DNA of 64,000 nucleotides from Gyrodactylus bullatarudis (lineage: Eukaryota; Platyhelminthes; Monogenea; Gyrodactylidea; Gyrodactylidae): contig SSNU01000321.1 in NCBI GenBank assembly GCA_012064415.1, positions 229,192 to 293,191 on the forward strand, given 5' to 3'. The first letter of the stretch is position 1, and every line of letters starts with the position of its first letter. The notes beneath the pieces are model-generated. The model was not told the DNA's origin and made no database searches. It saw only the letters and a list, made by a program, of their open reading frames with translations. The position numbers and the translations under genes were made by a program. This document shows positions 1 through 9,674 of this stretch, in pieces.

Positions 1-167
1 ATTAAACACATGAAACATACCCAATAAAGATAACATCTGGATGATTTTTGTCGTTAAGGCCTAAGAGATCTGAAAAATCATCTTTGGGTGGCCCAGAATC
101 TGCAACATTGAACGTTACTGCATGAACTCTAAAGATGAATTTGCAGGCCTTACCGAAGATCTTTCAT
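1..167 (-). CDS. Inositol polyphosphate 5-phosphatase, N-terminal end (partial, runs off left edge)
   Basis: The ATG is at 167. Exon 1 (154-167) encodes MKDLR with its last codon split. A 25-nt GT-AG intron (129-153) follows, then exon 2 (21-128), which reads RVHAVTFNVADSGPP and, further on, PDVIFIG before a GTATGT donor at 20. This matches the start of the catalytic domain of type II 5-phosphatases (INPP5K/SKIP, OCRL and relatives), whose conserved opening resembles V-T-W-N-V-A...P-P-D-D-L and leads to P-D-I-Y-x-x-G-L-Q-E. Such enzymes remove the 5-phosphate from phosphoinositides. Only about 40 residues are visible; the catalytic Glu and His motifs would lie beyond the window. The protein seems to begin directly at the catalytic domain, as in INPP5K, without the long N-terminal modules of OCRL or synaptojanin. 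The exact family member is undecided. Confidence 0.72.
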
Positions 168-596
168 GACTTTGCTTTGCCCAGAATAACTATTGAATCA
201 GTTAATATTATAATATAATTTATTTAGGCCTTTTAATTTGCCTCAATAGACTATACGTTTTAAACCTTAAACTACCACTGATTTAAATGAACACTTTCAA
301 AATTTTCAAATTCAAAATAAAATTTCTGAGAAACTTTCCGACAGAAACTTGATACAATTCTAATTTTAAAGAAAATATTAAGCTAGAAAAAGGATTCATA
401 GAGTTGAGGGTGGTGATTTTCTCATGATTATTGGAATGCGTTTGAGTCTAAAACTTTGAGCTATACCATGGGTCACACTTGAAACTTTCAAGTTAAAAGT
501 ATGATTATGCATCCTTTAGATAATTTGGCAATTTTATCAAATCTGGCATGGCATATTTTCAAGTGATTGAAAAATTAGAAATTTCAGAAAAATAAT
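168..596. other. Intergenic gap between two minus-strand genes
   Basis: This holds the 5' flank of the 5-phosphatase gene and the 3' flank of the MacroD gene. It is AT-rich with no ORF or repeat that I can support. Confidence 0.5.
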
Positions 597-1091
597 TCAA
601 GATATATTTAATAGTGCCTTGTAAATTTTAAAATCTTGTTCAAGGAAGCAACAAAAAGTTACTTTCAATAAATCTGGGTTTTTCTCATTGAAGGAATTAA
701 CAGTTTTGATAGCCACTTCAGCGGCTTTATCATTTGGATATCCAAAAACACCCGTGGAGATACATGGAAAAGCGATGGATTCAAGACCGTGCTCTTTAGC
801 TAGCTCTAAACTTGATTTGTAACAGTTTGCAAGAAGTTCAGGATTTTGGGTCCGTGGACCAACTGTATGAATAATATGTCTTGCAGGCAACTTAAATCCT
901 GAAGTAATTTTGGCTTCACCTGTCTTACAGCCGTTCAACTTTTTGCATGCACTCAAGAGTTCTGGGCCTGCAGCTCTGTGAATGCAACCATCAACACCCC
1001 CTCCCCCAAGAAGAGACTCGTTTGCAGCATTTACTATTACATCAACTTCTAATTTAGTGATATCTCCTTTAATTACTTGCACATTATTCAT
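597..1091 (-). CDS. MACROD: MacroD-type macro domain ADP-ribosyl hydrolase
   Basis: A single exon of 164 aa that is almost entirely one macro domain. The ligand-binding signature is intact: IVNAANESLLGGGGVDG near residues 19-35, then IHRAAGPELL, TGEAKIT, HTVGP, and the second phosphate-binding loop CISTGVFGYP near 109-118. These match animal MacroD1/MacroD2, which remove mono-ADP-ribose from acidic residues and hydrolyse O-acetyl-ADP-ribose. The Asn and Asp of the NAAN...GGGVDG region, linked to catalysis in the family, are present. There is no mitochondrial presequence or long C-terminal tail, so this is the bare domain, probably nuclear or cytosolic. Its start lies 130 bp from the Nup58 start on the other strand, so the two probably share a promoter. 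Confidence 0.93.
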   Translation of the reverse strand: MNNVQVIKGDITKLEVDVIVNAANESLLGGGGVDGCIHRAAGPELLSACKKLNGCKTGEAKITSGFKLPARHIIHTVGPRTQNPELLANCYKSSLELAKEHGLESIAFPCISTGVFGYPNDKAAEVAIKTVNSFNEKNPDLLKVTFCCFLEQDFKIYKALLNIS

Positions 1092-1221
1092 GAATTGCTT
1101 TCAATTTGAAATTTTGAAACCTTGATCATTTCAAACAGACGGCCAGCTATTGAAATCAGCATCATAAAGTTTTTAATTTTCCACATATTTGAAAAAATAG
1201 CCTCAAATATTTTCAGACTAA
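1092..1221. promoter_or_regulatory. Short bidirectional promoter region (MacroD / Nup58)
   Basis: Only 130 bp separate the two divergent start codons, so promoters and both 5' UTRs must fit here. Just before the Nup58 ATG is a pyrimidine-rich acceptor-like site (ATTTTCAG, ending near 1216). It could be a cis or trans splice acceptor for a leader; this is not proven. Confidence 0.5.
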
Positions 1222-1962
1222 ATGAGTTATAGCATTTTTCACAATCAAAGAGATCAAGTGATACCTAAAGAACTCCAGGAATCAGTTGAAAAATTCAAAT
1301 TATTCCTAAATGATCAAAAAAAGATACAAGATGAAATCCAGTCAATGGAACAGACTGCACTGCGCAATTTGGCATCAGATTTTTCAAATCTGCATAACGA
1401 TATCTCCTCTTGTCTCAGTTCATTGCACAAATTCTCAATACAGAGTAACCAAATGAAAAATGATATCGCCAAAGAAGAATCCAACATTAGCATGGTTCAC
1501 CGATCAAATGAAAATTCAAGTTTAAACTTGGACAATAAAAAGTTTTCGGAATACTTTGCCAAGCATTTAATCAAAATGGAAACAAGCCTCAAACAGTATC
1601 GTGAAGAGATTGAAGTTATTGAGCAAATGATTGTATCAAAGTCCAAATCAAAGATATCCTGCAAGGATTTATTGACTATTCTAAAATTGATGGACGATCA
1701 ATTCATCTGTGTAGCTGCATCTGTCTACAACCTTGTTGAACAAGTCAAAAAGGTAGAATCAGTATTTCTCAGCAATCCAAAACTATCTAATCCCGATTAC
1801 TACAAGAGCTTATTCCAAGAAATTGAGTACAAATACTCGGATGAAAAGATAGATTTCCTCAATATTGAAAATTCCATCAATCTGAGACCCAAATCTCTAC
1901 CCTATGGAACTTCTCCGTTTGAATTCAATATTGCCACTACTAATCAAAATCCATCCAAGTAA
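1222..1962 (+). CDS. NUP58: Nucleoporin Nup58/Nup45 core, lacking FG repeats
   Basis: A single exon of 246 aa. The IPKELQESVEKFKLFL...QKKIQDEIQSM opening matches the start of the alpha-helical region of animal Nup58 (NUPL1). The segment beginning YFAKHLIKMETSLKQYREEI, about residues 110-170, matches the family block Y-F-x-x-L-x-x-x-E-x-x-L-x-x-Y-R-x-x-I. Nup58 forms coiled coils with Nup62 and Nup54 in the central channel of the nuclear pore. Known family members carry FG repeats on one or both sides of this core (human about 600 aa). Here the ORF begins at the core and ends about 30 residues after it, with only PYGTSPFEFN remaining as a possible trace. The 130-bp upstream gap leaves no room for an FG exon. 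AATAAA follows the stop directly. Confidence 0.85.
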   Translation: MSYSIFHNQRDQVIPKELQESVEKFKLFLNDQKKIQDEIQSMEQTALRNLASDFSNLHNDISSCLSSLHKFSIQSNQMKNDIAKEESNISMVHRSNENSSLNLDNKKFSEYFAKHLIKMETSLKQYREEIEVIEQMIVSKSKSKISCKDLLTILKLMDDQFICVAASVYNLVEQVKKVESVFLSNPKLSNPDYYKSLFQEIEYKYSDEKIDFLNIENSINLRPKSLPYGTSPFEFNIATTNQNPSK

Positions 1963-1987
1963 TAAATAAATCATGTGTATTTTTATA

Positions 1988-2004
1988 ACATACCCGGGGT
2001 ATGT
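1988..2004. repeat. Perfect 8-bp inverted repeat after Nup58
   Basis: ACATACCC-G-GGGTATGT lies 26 bp after the Nup58 stop, in the gap before the convergent CHMP2B gene. It is unusually GC-rich for this region and could fold in the 3' UTR or in DNA. Its function is unknown. Confidence 0.5.
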
Positions 2005-2157
2005 CATACCTCCTTATAATTTTAATTATTCCTTTTGAGTCAAAATTATTATCAAAAGCTTTGATAATTTTTTTTAAGAAAGTAAATTAAATTTATTGAA
2101 AGGAAAAAAAGTGAAATTTGAGGAAGTGTGCGTTTAAATGAACAAACGTAATATGTG

Positions 2158-2778
2158 TTATTCAATATCTTTTAACAATCTCATGATTCTATCTTCATCT
2201 ATATCATTAGTCTCTTTGCTGCCACTGGGGAGCTTGGAATTTGGCACTGTCGGGGCACTTCCGGATATCTCAATTCCTAAGCTATCGAGAACTTTGTCAA
2301 CTTCCAGGTTCACTTCACCTTCATCGACATCCTGGATGCTATCTATTACGTCATTCATCATTTCATCGTTTAATTCAAGTCTCATTTGAGCCTTGGAGAA
2401 ATCCTGTAGAATTTTCTGAGTTTTGGCAACATCATTCTGATTCAGGATTTTACCCAGATTAGCGGAAACTTTGCCCATAGAATTGGCAACTTCCACAGAG
2501 GAGACTGCTAATTTGGAACTGGTATTAATCGAGCTGAGATTACTACTCAGCAAACTATTCTTCGCTTCAGCATCTTGAATTCGTATAAGGTCCTTCGCTA
2601 ATTTTTTAGCTAGGGTCATATTTCCTTCCTTGGCATATTTCTTGATGTCACTTGTTATGCGCTGTTTTTCCTTGTCGAAACATTGGTTATTTCTCGTCAA
2701 GTTTCTCTGGGTTCTCTTAATTTCTTGTTCCGTTTTTCTTTGAGCATCTTTCGGGGTTTCCTTCTTGAATAGATCCAT
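2158..2778 (-). CDS. CHMP2B: ESCRT-III subunit CHMP2B (Vps2 family)
   Basis: A single exon of 206 aa with the ESCRT-III layout: a basic N-terminal helix pair (MDLFKKETPKDAQRK... through IKKYAKEGN...AKKLAKDLI), a middle helix, and an acidic C-terminal half. The tail favours CHMP2B over CHMP2A: VDKVLDSLGIEISG matches the CHMP2B phrase VLDEIGIEISG, and the last residues, DEDRIMRLLKDIE, form the MIT-interacting motif that recruits the Vps4 ATPase. Its role is membrane scission in multivesicular body formation, cytokinesis and nuclear envelope resealing. An acceptor-like TTTCGTTTCAG lies about 14 bp upstream of the ATG, so a noncoding leader exon or a trans-spliced leader is possible. It is convergent with Nup58. 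Confidence 0.93.
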   Translation of the reverse strand: MDLFKKETPKDAQRKTEQEIKRTQRNLTRNNQCFDKEKQRITSDIKKYAKEGNMTLAKKLAKDLIRIQDAEAKNSLLSSNLSSINTSSKLAVSSVEVANSMGKVSANLGKILNQNDVAKTQKILQDFSKAQMRLELNDEMMNDVIDSIQDVDEGEVNLEVDKVLDSLGIEISGSAPTVPNSKLPSGSKETNDIDEDRIMRLLKDIE

Positions 2779-3023
2779 ATCTACTCAAAATTCTGAAACG
2801 AAATATTATCTAGTTACTAAAACTGAGTTACCAAATTTTAGTTATTTTTCGAATTTTTACCTAAGTTGAAGTATAAAATTTCACACGAATATTTTGTTTG
2901 TTTAATATCCAATAATTTTGGTTTCCTTTTTAAAAACGGATGATGCGTTACGAATGTATAAAGAAAATGTATCTACTTATGAGTAAACATTTTTATTAAA
3001 AAATGAAATTATTATGCCAAAAA

Positions 3024-4600
3024 TTAATTCTTCTCAACTTTAATCTTTACTTCATCATCCACTTTAAATGACTCTCCTTCGGCATATATCTTAATTATAT
3101 TCTTGTCTGCTGCATCTTGTTCCCATTTGAAGGAATCTGGCTCCAGAGTTACTTTGTAGCCTGTTTCTTGGAAATGGGATTTTATTGGCACAAATAGTTC
3201 TAGAATTGGCACACTAACATCTTTTACCGAGCCCAAGAGGAAGTTGAATTGACAACTTCCGTCAGTATGATTGAATGATAGCTCAGTGTATTTGCCAAGA
3301 GTCTTGACCGGGTAACATCGTGAAAAGGATTTCATCTACAGAATAAATTACAATTAAATTAAAACTAACGGGAGTCTCCATGATCATACCGTTGCCATCA
3401 AAGAATTGTGAATCCCAATAAGTCCACGATTGGAATTGTTCATCAGCCATCTTCATAATTCGATTACACTCGATAGTGTTTATTGATTTTTCATTACCAT
3501 CTGGGGCACATAGTCCAAATTCTGTCAAAAGTCGGCCGCCACCAGTTTTCTCTTTTGAATCACGAGATGCTCGGAAAACCTCCTTCATGAGATACTAAAA
3601 ATTTATAAAATCCAAATACACTCACTCCATCACAGATGGATTGTTTCCACTGGGGAAACTCGGTTGAGGGATTTGCTGTCTGCAAAAGCCAACAGTAGTA
3701 ATGATAAGATAAGACTGATTTCCTTAAAGCGAGCTGAGAATCTGTCCCCGGGGCACGATCAAAGCCAGTTCCAAAAACATTTTGAGCTGGCCAAAAAACT
3801 CCCCATGTTACAGGCTCATAAAAGATTAAGGTTTCTTGGTCAACTTTTCTGATGGCATCGACAAGTCGGTCATAGGCTGGCAATAAATTATGTTTTCCAG
3901 CATAACCTGGAAGTAATCGTAAGGGATTTGTGAAAACGTTGCCTGCAAACGGCTCGTTTATCAACTCATGGCCCAGGATATTTTTTTTATCTTTAAAAGT
4001 TTCCGCAACCTTGACCCAGAATTCCTTCCACAGATCAAGAGCATTCTCAACGTTCTCGTATAAATTTTGGAAGGAATTTTGACACTCATAAGTCAGATAG
4101 GATTGAAACCAATAATCTCCACTGGGAGCATGCCTCAAAGGCCATGGGAATGAGAAGAGCCAAGGTACTTTTGGGAATCTATCGATAATCCATCCCGGCA
4201 TGCCGTCATAAGTTCCATATCTTGATGAGAGACCATCTTGGTGCATATCAATGATGACATACATGCCGTGGGAGTCCAATTTATCAACAATTCTCGACAT
4301 AATGTCCAAGTAGGTTGTGTTAAACTCCCCCGGTCCCAAATGAGCTGCACTCCAAATAATGCCAAGGCGTACCAGCTTGAAGCCACGGTCTCTTAGCATT
4401 TCTAAGCGTGTATCATTTAGGATACTTTGATCATAATATGGGAAGCTCTTCATCACATTATTGAACCCGTGAAAGATTATTTTTCGCCCTTGTTCATCGA
4501 GGAAATCGCCATCAGCGTCTAGTTCAACCCGGGATAGTGTAGAGCTGGACAATGTCCACATTATACTGAGAGATAACAAGATGAAATTGAATAACTTCAT
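3024..4600 (-). CDS. Endoglycoceramidase (GH5), secreted, three exons
   Basis: Exons are 3626-4600, 3370-3594 and 3024-3335, joined by GT-AG introns of 31 nt (3595-3625) and 34 nt (3336-3369), giving 503 aa. The enzyme cleaves the bond between oligosaccharide and ceramide in glycosphingolipids. A signal peptide is visible (MKLFNFILLSLSIMWTLSSS). The GH5 barrel follows with the family signatures HGFNNVMKS, IIDMHQDGLSSRYG, and HELINEPFAG with acid/base Glu216. The nucleophile Glu350 is in RLLTEFG in exon 2, followed by ADEQFQSWTYWDSQF. The C-terminal beta-sandwich lies in exon 3. I chose the ATG at 4600 because the signal peptide begins there. An AATAAA lies about 25 bp past the stop. Animal endoglycoceramidases are patchily distributed (known in Hydra, for example); the spliceosomal introns argue against recent bacterial origin. 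Confidence 0.92.
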
Positions 4601-4618
4601 CGAAGAATGTAGTAACAA

Positions 4619-5591
4619 ATTATCATTCTACATCATCCTTTATACATTATATTGTTGAATGAAATCACAATTACTGTTGATTGGCGCATAATCTAATCTA
4701 TTATTTGTAATATTTTGTTTAATCACAATTTTTCTATCGTCCACACTCAAGAAAAATGTTATCATTTAAGACATATTCTTAAATTCTTTTTAAATGCGCA
4801 AAATAAACTGAATGGCATCTCGTTACAGCCCAATTCAACTGTTGAAGTAATTATTATTTAGTATTTAGATAAACAATCAATTCAAGTAATAAATAATATT
4901 AGGACCTTGATAAAATTAGAACAAAAAAATGCTGGTCATTGATGGTTGTGCAATGCACCTGAAAAATAAGAAAAGATGTAATAAAATTTATGGCTCTTGA
5001 TAAAGTTTTTGATTTTCACTATTGTGATGTATTATTGAATTACTCAAGAAACCGGTTATCGTGTGTTCTTGAGTGAATAATTCTGACCAATGAAAATATT
5101 CCAATTACAACTAATGTAGTAATTATAATAATGAGTCAAGGAAAAATATGATCACTGACCTGATATATGTAAATAGAGAGTCTGATAAATATCAACCTTT
5201 GATTCACGAAGAAATAATCTTGATCAAAAAACATTTTTGAGCATGTTATTATTGAATTAGATGTTACTAGGTTCTTGAGAATGAAAAAAATCAGATAAAT
5301 TTCTTTTGGCAAACAAAAGAAATGTCTATTATGGTGTGTAATTAATAAATTTATTTTATCTGACCCATTCGATAAGTGTCCTACGGACGACGTCGTTCAA
5401 AAATAAACATGAGGGCCTCAATAAAAGCTTTTATCAATAGGATAAATCTCAAGAGCCTCTATTCCTATTCTATACTCATTATTAGTTTATTATAAAATAA
5501 ACAGCCAATCAGGATTGAGTAGACTCAAGTAAATACGCAAAGCCCTCTGATTGGCCAGTTATTGATTCCTAGTTTGGGTATAAATTTCGAC
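4619..5591. other. Intergenic region upstream of the bHLH gene
   Basis: About 970 bp of AT-rich DNA between the divergent endoglycoceramidase and bHLH genes, much longer than other divergent gaps here. This suits a developmental gene with more cis-regulatory DNA. I see no ORF or repeat. Confidence 0.4.
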
Positions 5592-6305
5592 ATGAAGAAT
5601 GTAGCTGGATATCAGGAAAATTTCCCCCCAATGAACCACCATCAAGGGCCATCTAATAGTATTTATCAAACAGAACTGTATTATGATTCTCCTCAGATTC
5701 ATTCTATGCATTCATCATATCTTCACCATTCGGGCAACATCCAACATCAGAATCCAATTTGGCCTACAGCCATGATTACACCAGACTTTACATACCCTCA
5801 GAATAACAACAGCTCAGTTTCCTTCGAATCCAGTCCCGAGTGTAGAATAACAAAGCCTTCTTGTTATTATCGAGAAAGATTGAACACAACCAGCTCCGGG
5901 TATAACTCGAGTTTTGCCGATGAAGAAGACGAAGAAGAGACCGAATACATCAGCGAGAGAGATCCTGAAGATGCTCATATTATGGGCGATACAATGGCCA
6001 AGCGTAATGCAAGAGAGAGGAAACGTGTCCAGGCTGTTAATCAAGCATTTGTGTTACTTCGCAATCACCTACCGAGTGTACAAACAAGTGTCCTTAAAAC
6101 GAGTAAGAAACACCAATGCCTTTCAGACGTATATCCCAACCTTTCTGGGGAATACCAAAAGTTCAACTTCCCTATTCCCAGCCATGAAGATGCCGCTAGG
6201 AAAATTTCCCTACAACAGACAGCAAGAAAGCGAATTTCAAAGGTGAAAACCCTCCAGATTGCAATAGGCTATATCAAATTCTTGAATAGTCTCGTACAAA
6301 GTTAA
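5592..6305 (+). CDS. bHLH transcription factor, PTF1/achaete-scute-like, with enlarged loop
   Basis: An open frame of 237 aa starting at ATG 5592. The first 140 residues are rich in His, Asn, Ser, Tyr and Pro and then acidic (DEEDEEETEYISERDPEDA), a typical disordered activation region. The basic region and helix 1 read AKRNARERKRVQAVNQAFVLLRNHLP. Helix 2 is KRISKVKTLQIAIGYIKFL, followed by NSLVQS at the C-terminus. Helix 2 is closest to PTF1A/Fer1 (SKVDTLRLAIGYINFL), whereas the RNARER basic part leans to achaete-scute, so I cannot fix the family. Both groups act in neural or endodermal fate. The loop between helices is over 40 residues, far above the usual 5-25. It contains a 24-nt GTAAG...TTTCAG segment (6103-6126) that could be an in-frame micro-intron. 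AATAAA lies near 6420. Confidence 0.85.
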   Translation: MKNVAGYQENFPPMNHHQGPSNSIYQTELYYDSPQIHSMHSSYLHHSGNIQHQNPIWPTAMITPDFTYPQNNNSSVSFESSPECRITKPSCYYRERLNTTSSGYNSSFADEEDEEETEYISERDPEDAHIMGDTMAKRNARERKRVQAVNQAFVLLRNHLPSVQTSVLKTSKKHQCLSDVYPNLSGEYQKFNFPIPSHEDAARKISLQQTARKRISKVKTLQIAIGYIKFLNSLVQS

Positions 6306-8984
6306 CTGAATTGCCCTTATTTTTTCAAAATTATTTTCACTCAACTTGTTTTACAGAGCAATATTAAATTAGATAAATAACTTTCTAATATATTATTAGT
6401 ATTGTATATTTATTATATGAATAAAATTCTTTCACAAGATTTTCATTAGTCTTTTAGCCAATGGCTAACTTCATGATTCTGATTGGTTTCAATTTTAATT
6501 AATTTAATTAAAGCTTCTAAATGTACTCGAAATGGGTTCAGGTTGCAAGCATCTCAACAAGATTCAAGTACCCAAATTCAAGTTAGCAGTTCTGCTACAA
6601 CAGATGAACAGTGTGAAACCAGCTCTTAAATATTTCTTTAAATTTACCAGACAGTAGAGCACCGCTTTTGTTCTTGAGATATTTATTCACACGCAAGAGT
6701 ATATTCAGGCCACAATGATGTGCTTGAATATGTATTTCAAAATAGCTAAAACTTTCTAGGAATATATCTAGATCAGGACACATAAATATATTTTGAGATA
6801 TTTTGTACTTGACCAGCTGTCTACCTCAGTGTGTATCCTACCCATCATCAAATTGAATCAATATTTGCAGGTACAGAGTTTTTAAAAGATTTACCATCTT
6901 AGAGTTTACAGCAAATCTTTTAGCATTATTCGAATTGTCAGTGTATTCTGATTACCACTGACCGTGTGAATCTTTCTATTTCGATATTTTTTTCAAGAAA
7001 AGCGGTACTCTTCTAGACAGATATACAGTTATAATTTATCTAGAGCATCTTGAAAACTTTGGTAGTTTCTAAATGTCCTTGAAAATAATAATAAACTGCA
7101 TTATATAGAAGGTTCTATTTTTATAGAAATTTGTAAGCGTTGAAGAAAAGCAATGAAGAAGATGCCCGAGAAGATAGTCAAGTACTGAACATAACGAGCC
7201 AAGGTCCTCTTAAAAGTATAAACATTTTCATTTTCCAATGAAATAGATATCCTAAGCATATACAGGTGGTTTTGTCTGATCAAAAAGCTAAACAGCATTT
7301 TGAATAATAATAAAAATATTTATTCTCAAAAATTCTTAACTAGGAATGGGTCCATCTACAAAAAAAGTGTTTATCGGTTGTTTTTTTCATAATTAAATAA
7401 TTATTTTTTAATTTTTATGATTATTAATAATTGATCCCATATTGCAACAACCTCAATCAATAAAAACTATCGACTAACTACTCAAATAGGTTTAGAATCC
7501 ATTCCAAGTTTCCTCTCAAGTTTGATAGCCCTCATGATATTATAAATCAAGTAACAAGACCTTCAAAGATATACAAGAATGGTTTCTCCAGAGTTACATT
7601 ATATATATTTTCATTATTTCTACAAGTGTCTGTCTGATTTAACCAGTTAATTTTCATTCTCATGGGTAGTACCATCATTATCATCGAAAAAGGGGAAATT
7701 TTCAACACGTCACGCATATCTCTTTTAACCCAATAAATAAATACTAATAAAACTAATACAATTTGAACTTTTGAATAATTCTCCCTAATTTTTTGATTAG
7801 GGGGAGGGGGTTAGTGAGTGGTTATAACGGGTAGACCGTGTCAATCAATATATTCTCTTCTCAGTCTCAGTAGTCCCCAATCAATCAGAGTACGTATAAT
7901 ATCACTACTACTCATACATGTATATGTATATAGTAGCTGGGGCCATTGGCCTGTTTTTTTTTAAACTTTTAATTTCCCAATTCATATTATTAATCAGCCT
8001 TTTTTCTATTGATACTCACTTTATGCAGGGGAAAACCATTAAGATTGGTTATTCAAATTTATTATTGTTTGAACTCTTGGTGAAAATTACCCTGATTCAT
8101 CACTATGAAAGACATCGAATGAGTCGGTTATTCTGACAAAGCATTCGAAAAGATTATACAAGGTTTATAAAATGTTATAAATCATAAAGTTGGGATAAGT
8201 CAAAAGATATACATGTTTTCCATCAAATAAAAATATAATTTGAGAACAATGAATGACATAACAATCAGAAGCCAATCAAGTGTAATCTCGATAGAACTCT
8301 CTAATATAAATCTAGATCAGCTTCCGATCGAAATGAAAAAAATTACCCATTAAATGTTATGTTCCAAGGGTGCTCCTGATCTTAAATAAAGTTAGATCAG
8401 ATCCAAATTTCAAACATGAGAGTGGATAAACTATCTTTCAGTATATTGGTTGTGAAGATATTTGAGCTTGAGTACACCTAGTTGCTAACGAAAATCAATT
8501 AAACTCAAATAGCTTTTTTATATGGTTGGAAACAGTGTAATTCTTCATGGTCAGTATTTCGAGATTAGAACTGTTCTCTAGCCATCTTCTAGTATTTTTT
8601 TCACAATAAATCTTAAGACAGATTTATTCAAATTCATCTCAATACAGACTTTTGCTCATGAAGGGTTTATGTAAATTAAATTGAAACAATTCAAATGCAT
8701 CATTATAGATTCATTTATAAATGAACAACCAGAGGTTCACACTGGATAATACATGAACAGATGTGAAATCAAAGGAAGCATTCAATCTTACAATGGAATA
8801 ACACAGATACAGTCGGTCCCAGAACTGTAGAATTAACATTTGAGTCTAGGACAAGGAGTGCGAAATAAATGAAAATATACCAATTTTTATCGTAGATTTC
8901 ATTGGTCCGGTCTAAACATTTAGACATTTTTGTGGTCATCTTACAAGTGTAGTAAAAGATAATCTTGTCGAAAATGGTATCTAC
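6306..8984. other. Gene-poor intergenic DNA
   Basis: AT-rich sequence after the bHLH gene. ORFs here are short (up to about 70 codons) and look random in composition. No RNA gene or clear repeat was found. Confidence 0.5.
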
Positions 8985-8987
8985 ACC

Positions 8988-9668
8988 TAGTTAATATGAA
9001 GATGGGAATTTATGGTTTTTACAAAATTCTCAATTTTTTCATCAAGAAACCGAATTTGATCAAGATTTTTTTTGAAATCTAGATCACGAGGCCCTCTTTC
9101 ACGATACGGAGAAAAAAAATCAATTTTTAAGGAAAATACGGCAAATTTAAAATCTTGAAGTAGCGCCAAATTCCCATTTTTTTGAACTTTGAGTTGAAAA
9201 TTTTTGCTGATTTCAATGTGAGAGAGTGATCGAAAGTTGATTCTTAGGATCACTAAAAGACAAAAACCGATCATAAAAATTTTGATAAATTCGTCATTTT
9301 TCTGGGATCTTGAAATATCAAATTCCATCGACTTTCAAGTAGGGAAAATGATGTAAAGTTCGAAATTTAATTTTGACACGATTATGGGTTGATTCTCAGA
9401 ACCAGATTCAGCATATTTAATCTCTTTGACTAATTGTGATCCTAAAAATCAACTTTTGATCACTCTCTCACATTGAAATCAGCAAAATTTTTCAACTCAA
9501 AGTTCAAAAAAATGGGAATTTGGCGCCACTTCAAGATTTTAAATTTTTTCTGTATTCTGAAAGTGGGTCTCACGATATAGATTCTAAAAAGTCTTGATCA
9601 AATTCAATTTCTCGATGAAAAAATTGAGAATTTTGTAAAAACCATAAATTCCCATCTTCATATTAATT
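8988..9668. repeat. Foldback element, subfamily A, copy 1 (complete)
   Basis: Both ends carry the same terminus in opposite orientation: TTAATATGAAGATGGGAATT at the left and its complement at the right. The inverted arms run about 270 bp inward from each end, with a diverged centre around 9261-9440. Recognisable paired blocks include CGCCAAATTCCCATTTTTTT with its mirror near 9510. Ends are flanked by CTAG-like and TTAG-like bases, so any target duplication is short or eroded. There is no credible transposase; the 113-codon minus ORF inside is AT-rich arm sequence. It looks like a nonautonomous foldback or palindromic MITE. Confidence 0.85.
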
Positions 9669-9674
9669 AGCTTA

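Noticed and set aside
2138..2462. Plus-strand ORFs of 83 and 73 codons opposite CHMP2B
   Set aside because: They are antisense shadows of the well-conserved CHMP2B frame.
8987..9328. 113-codon minus-strand ORF
   Set aside because: It is the left arm of a palindromic element; Lys/Phe/Asn-rich and broken in the other copies.
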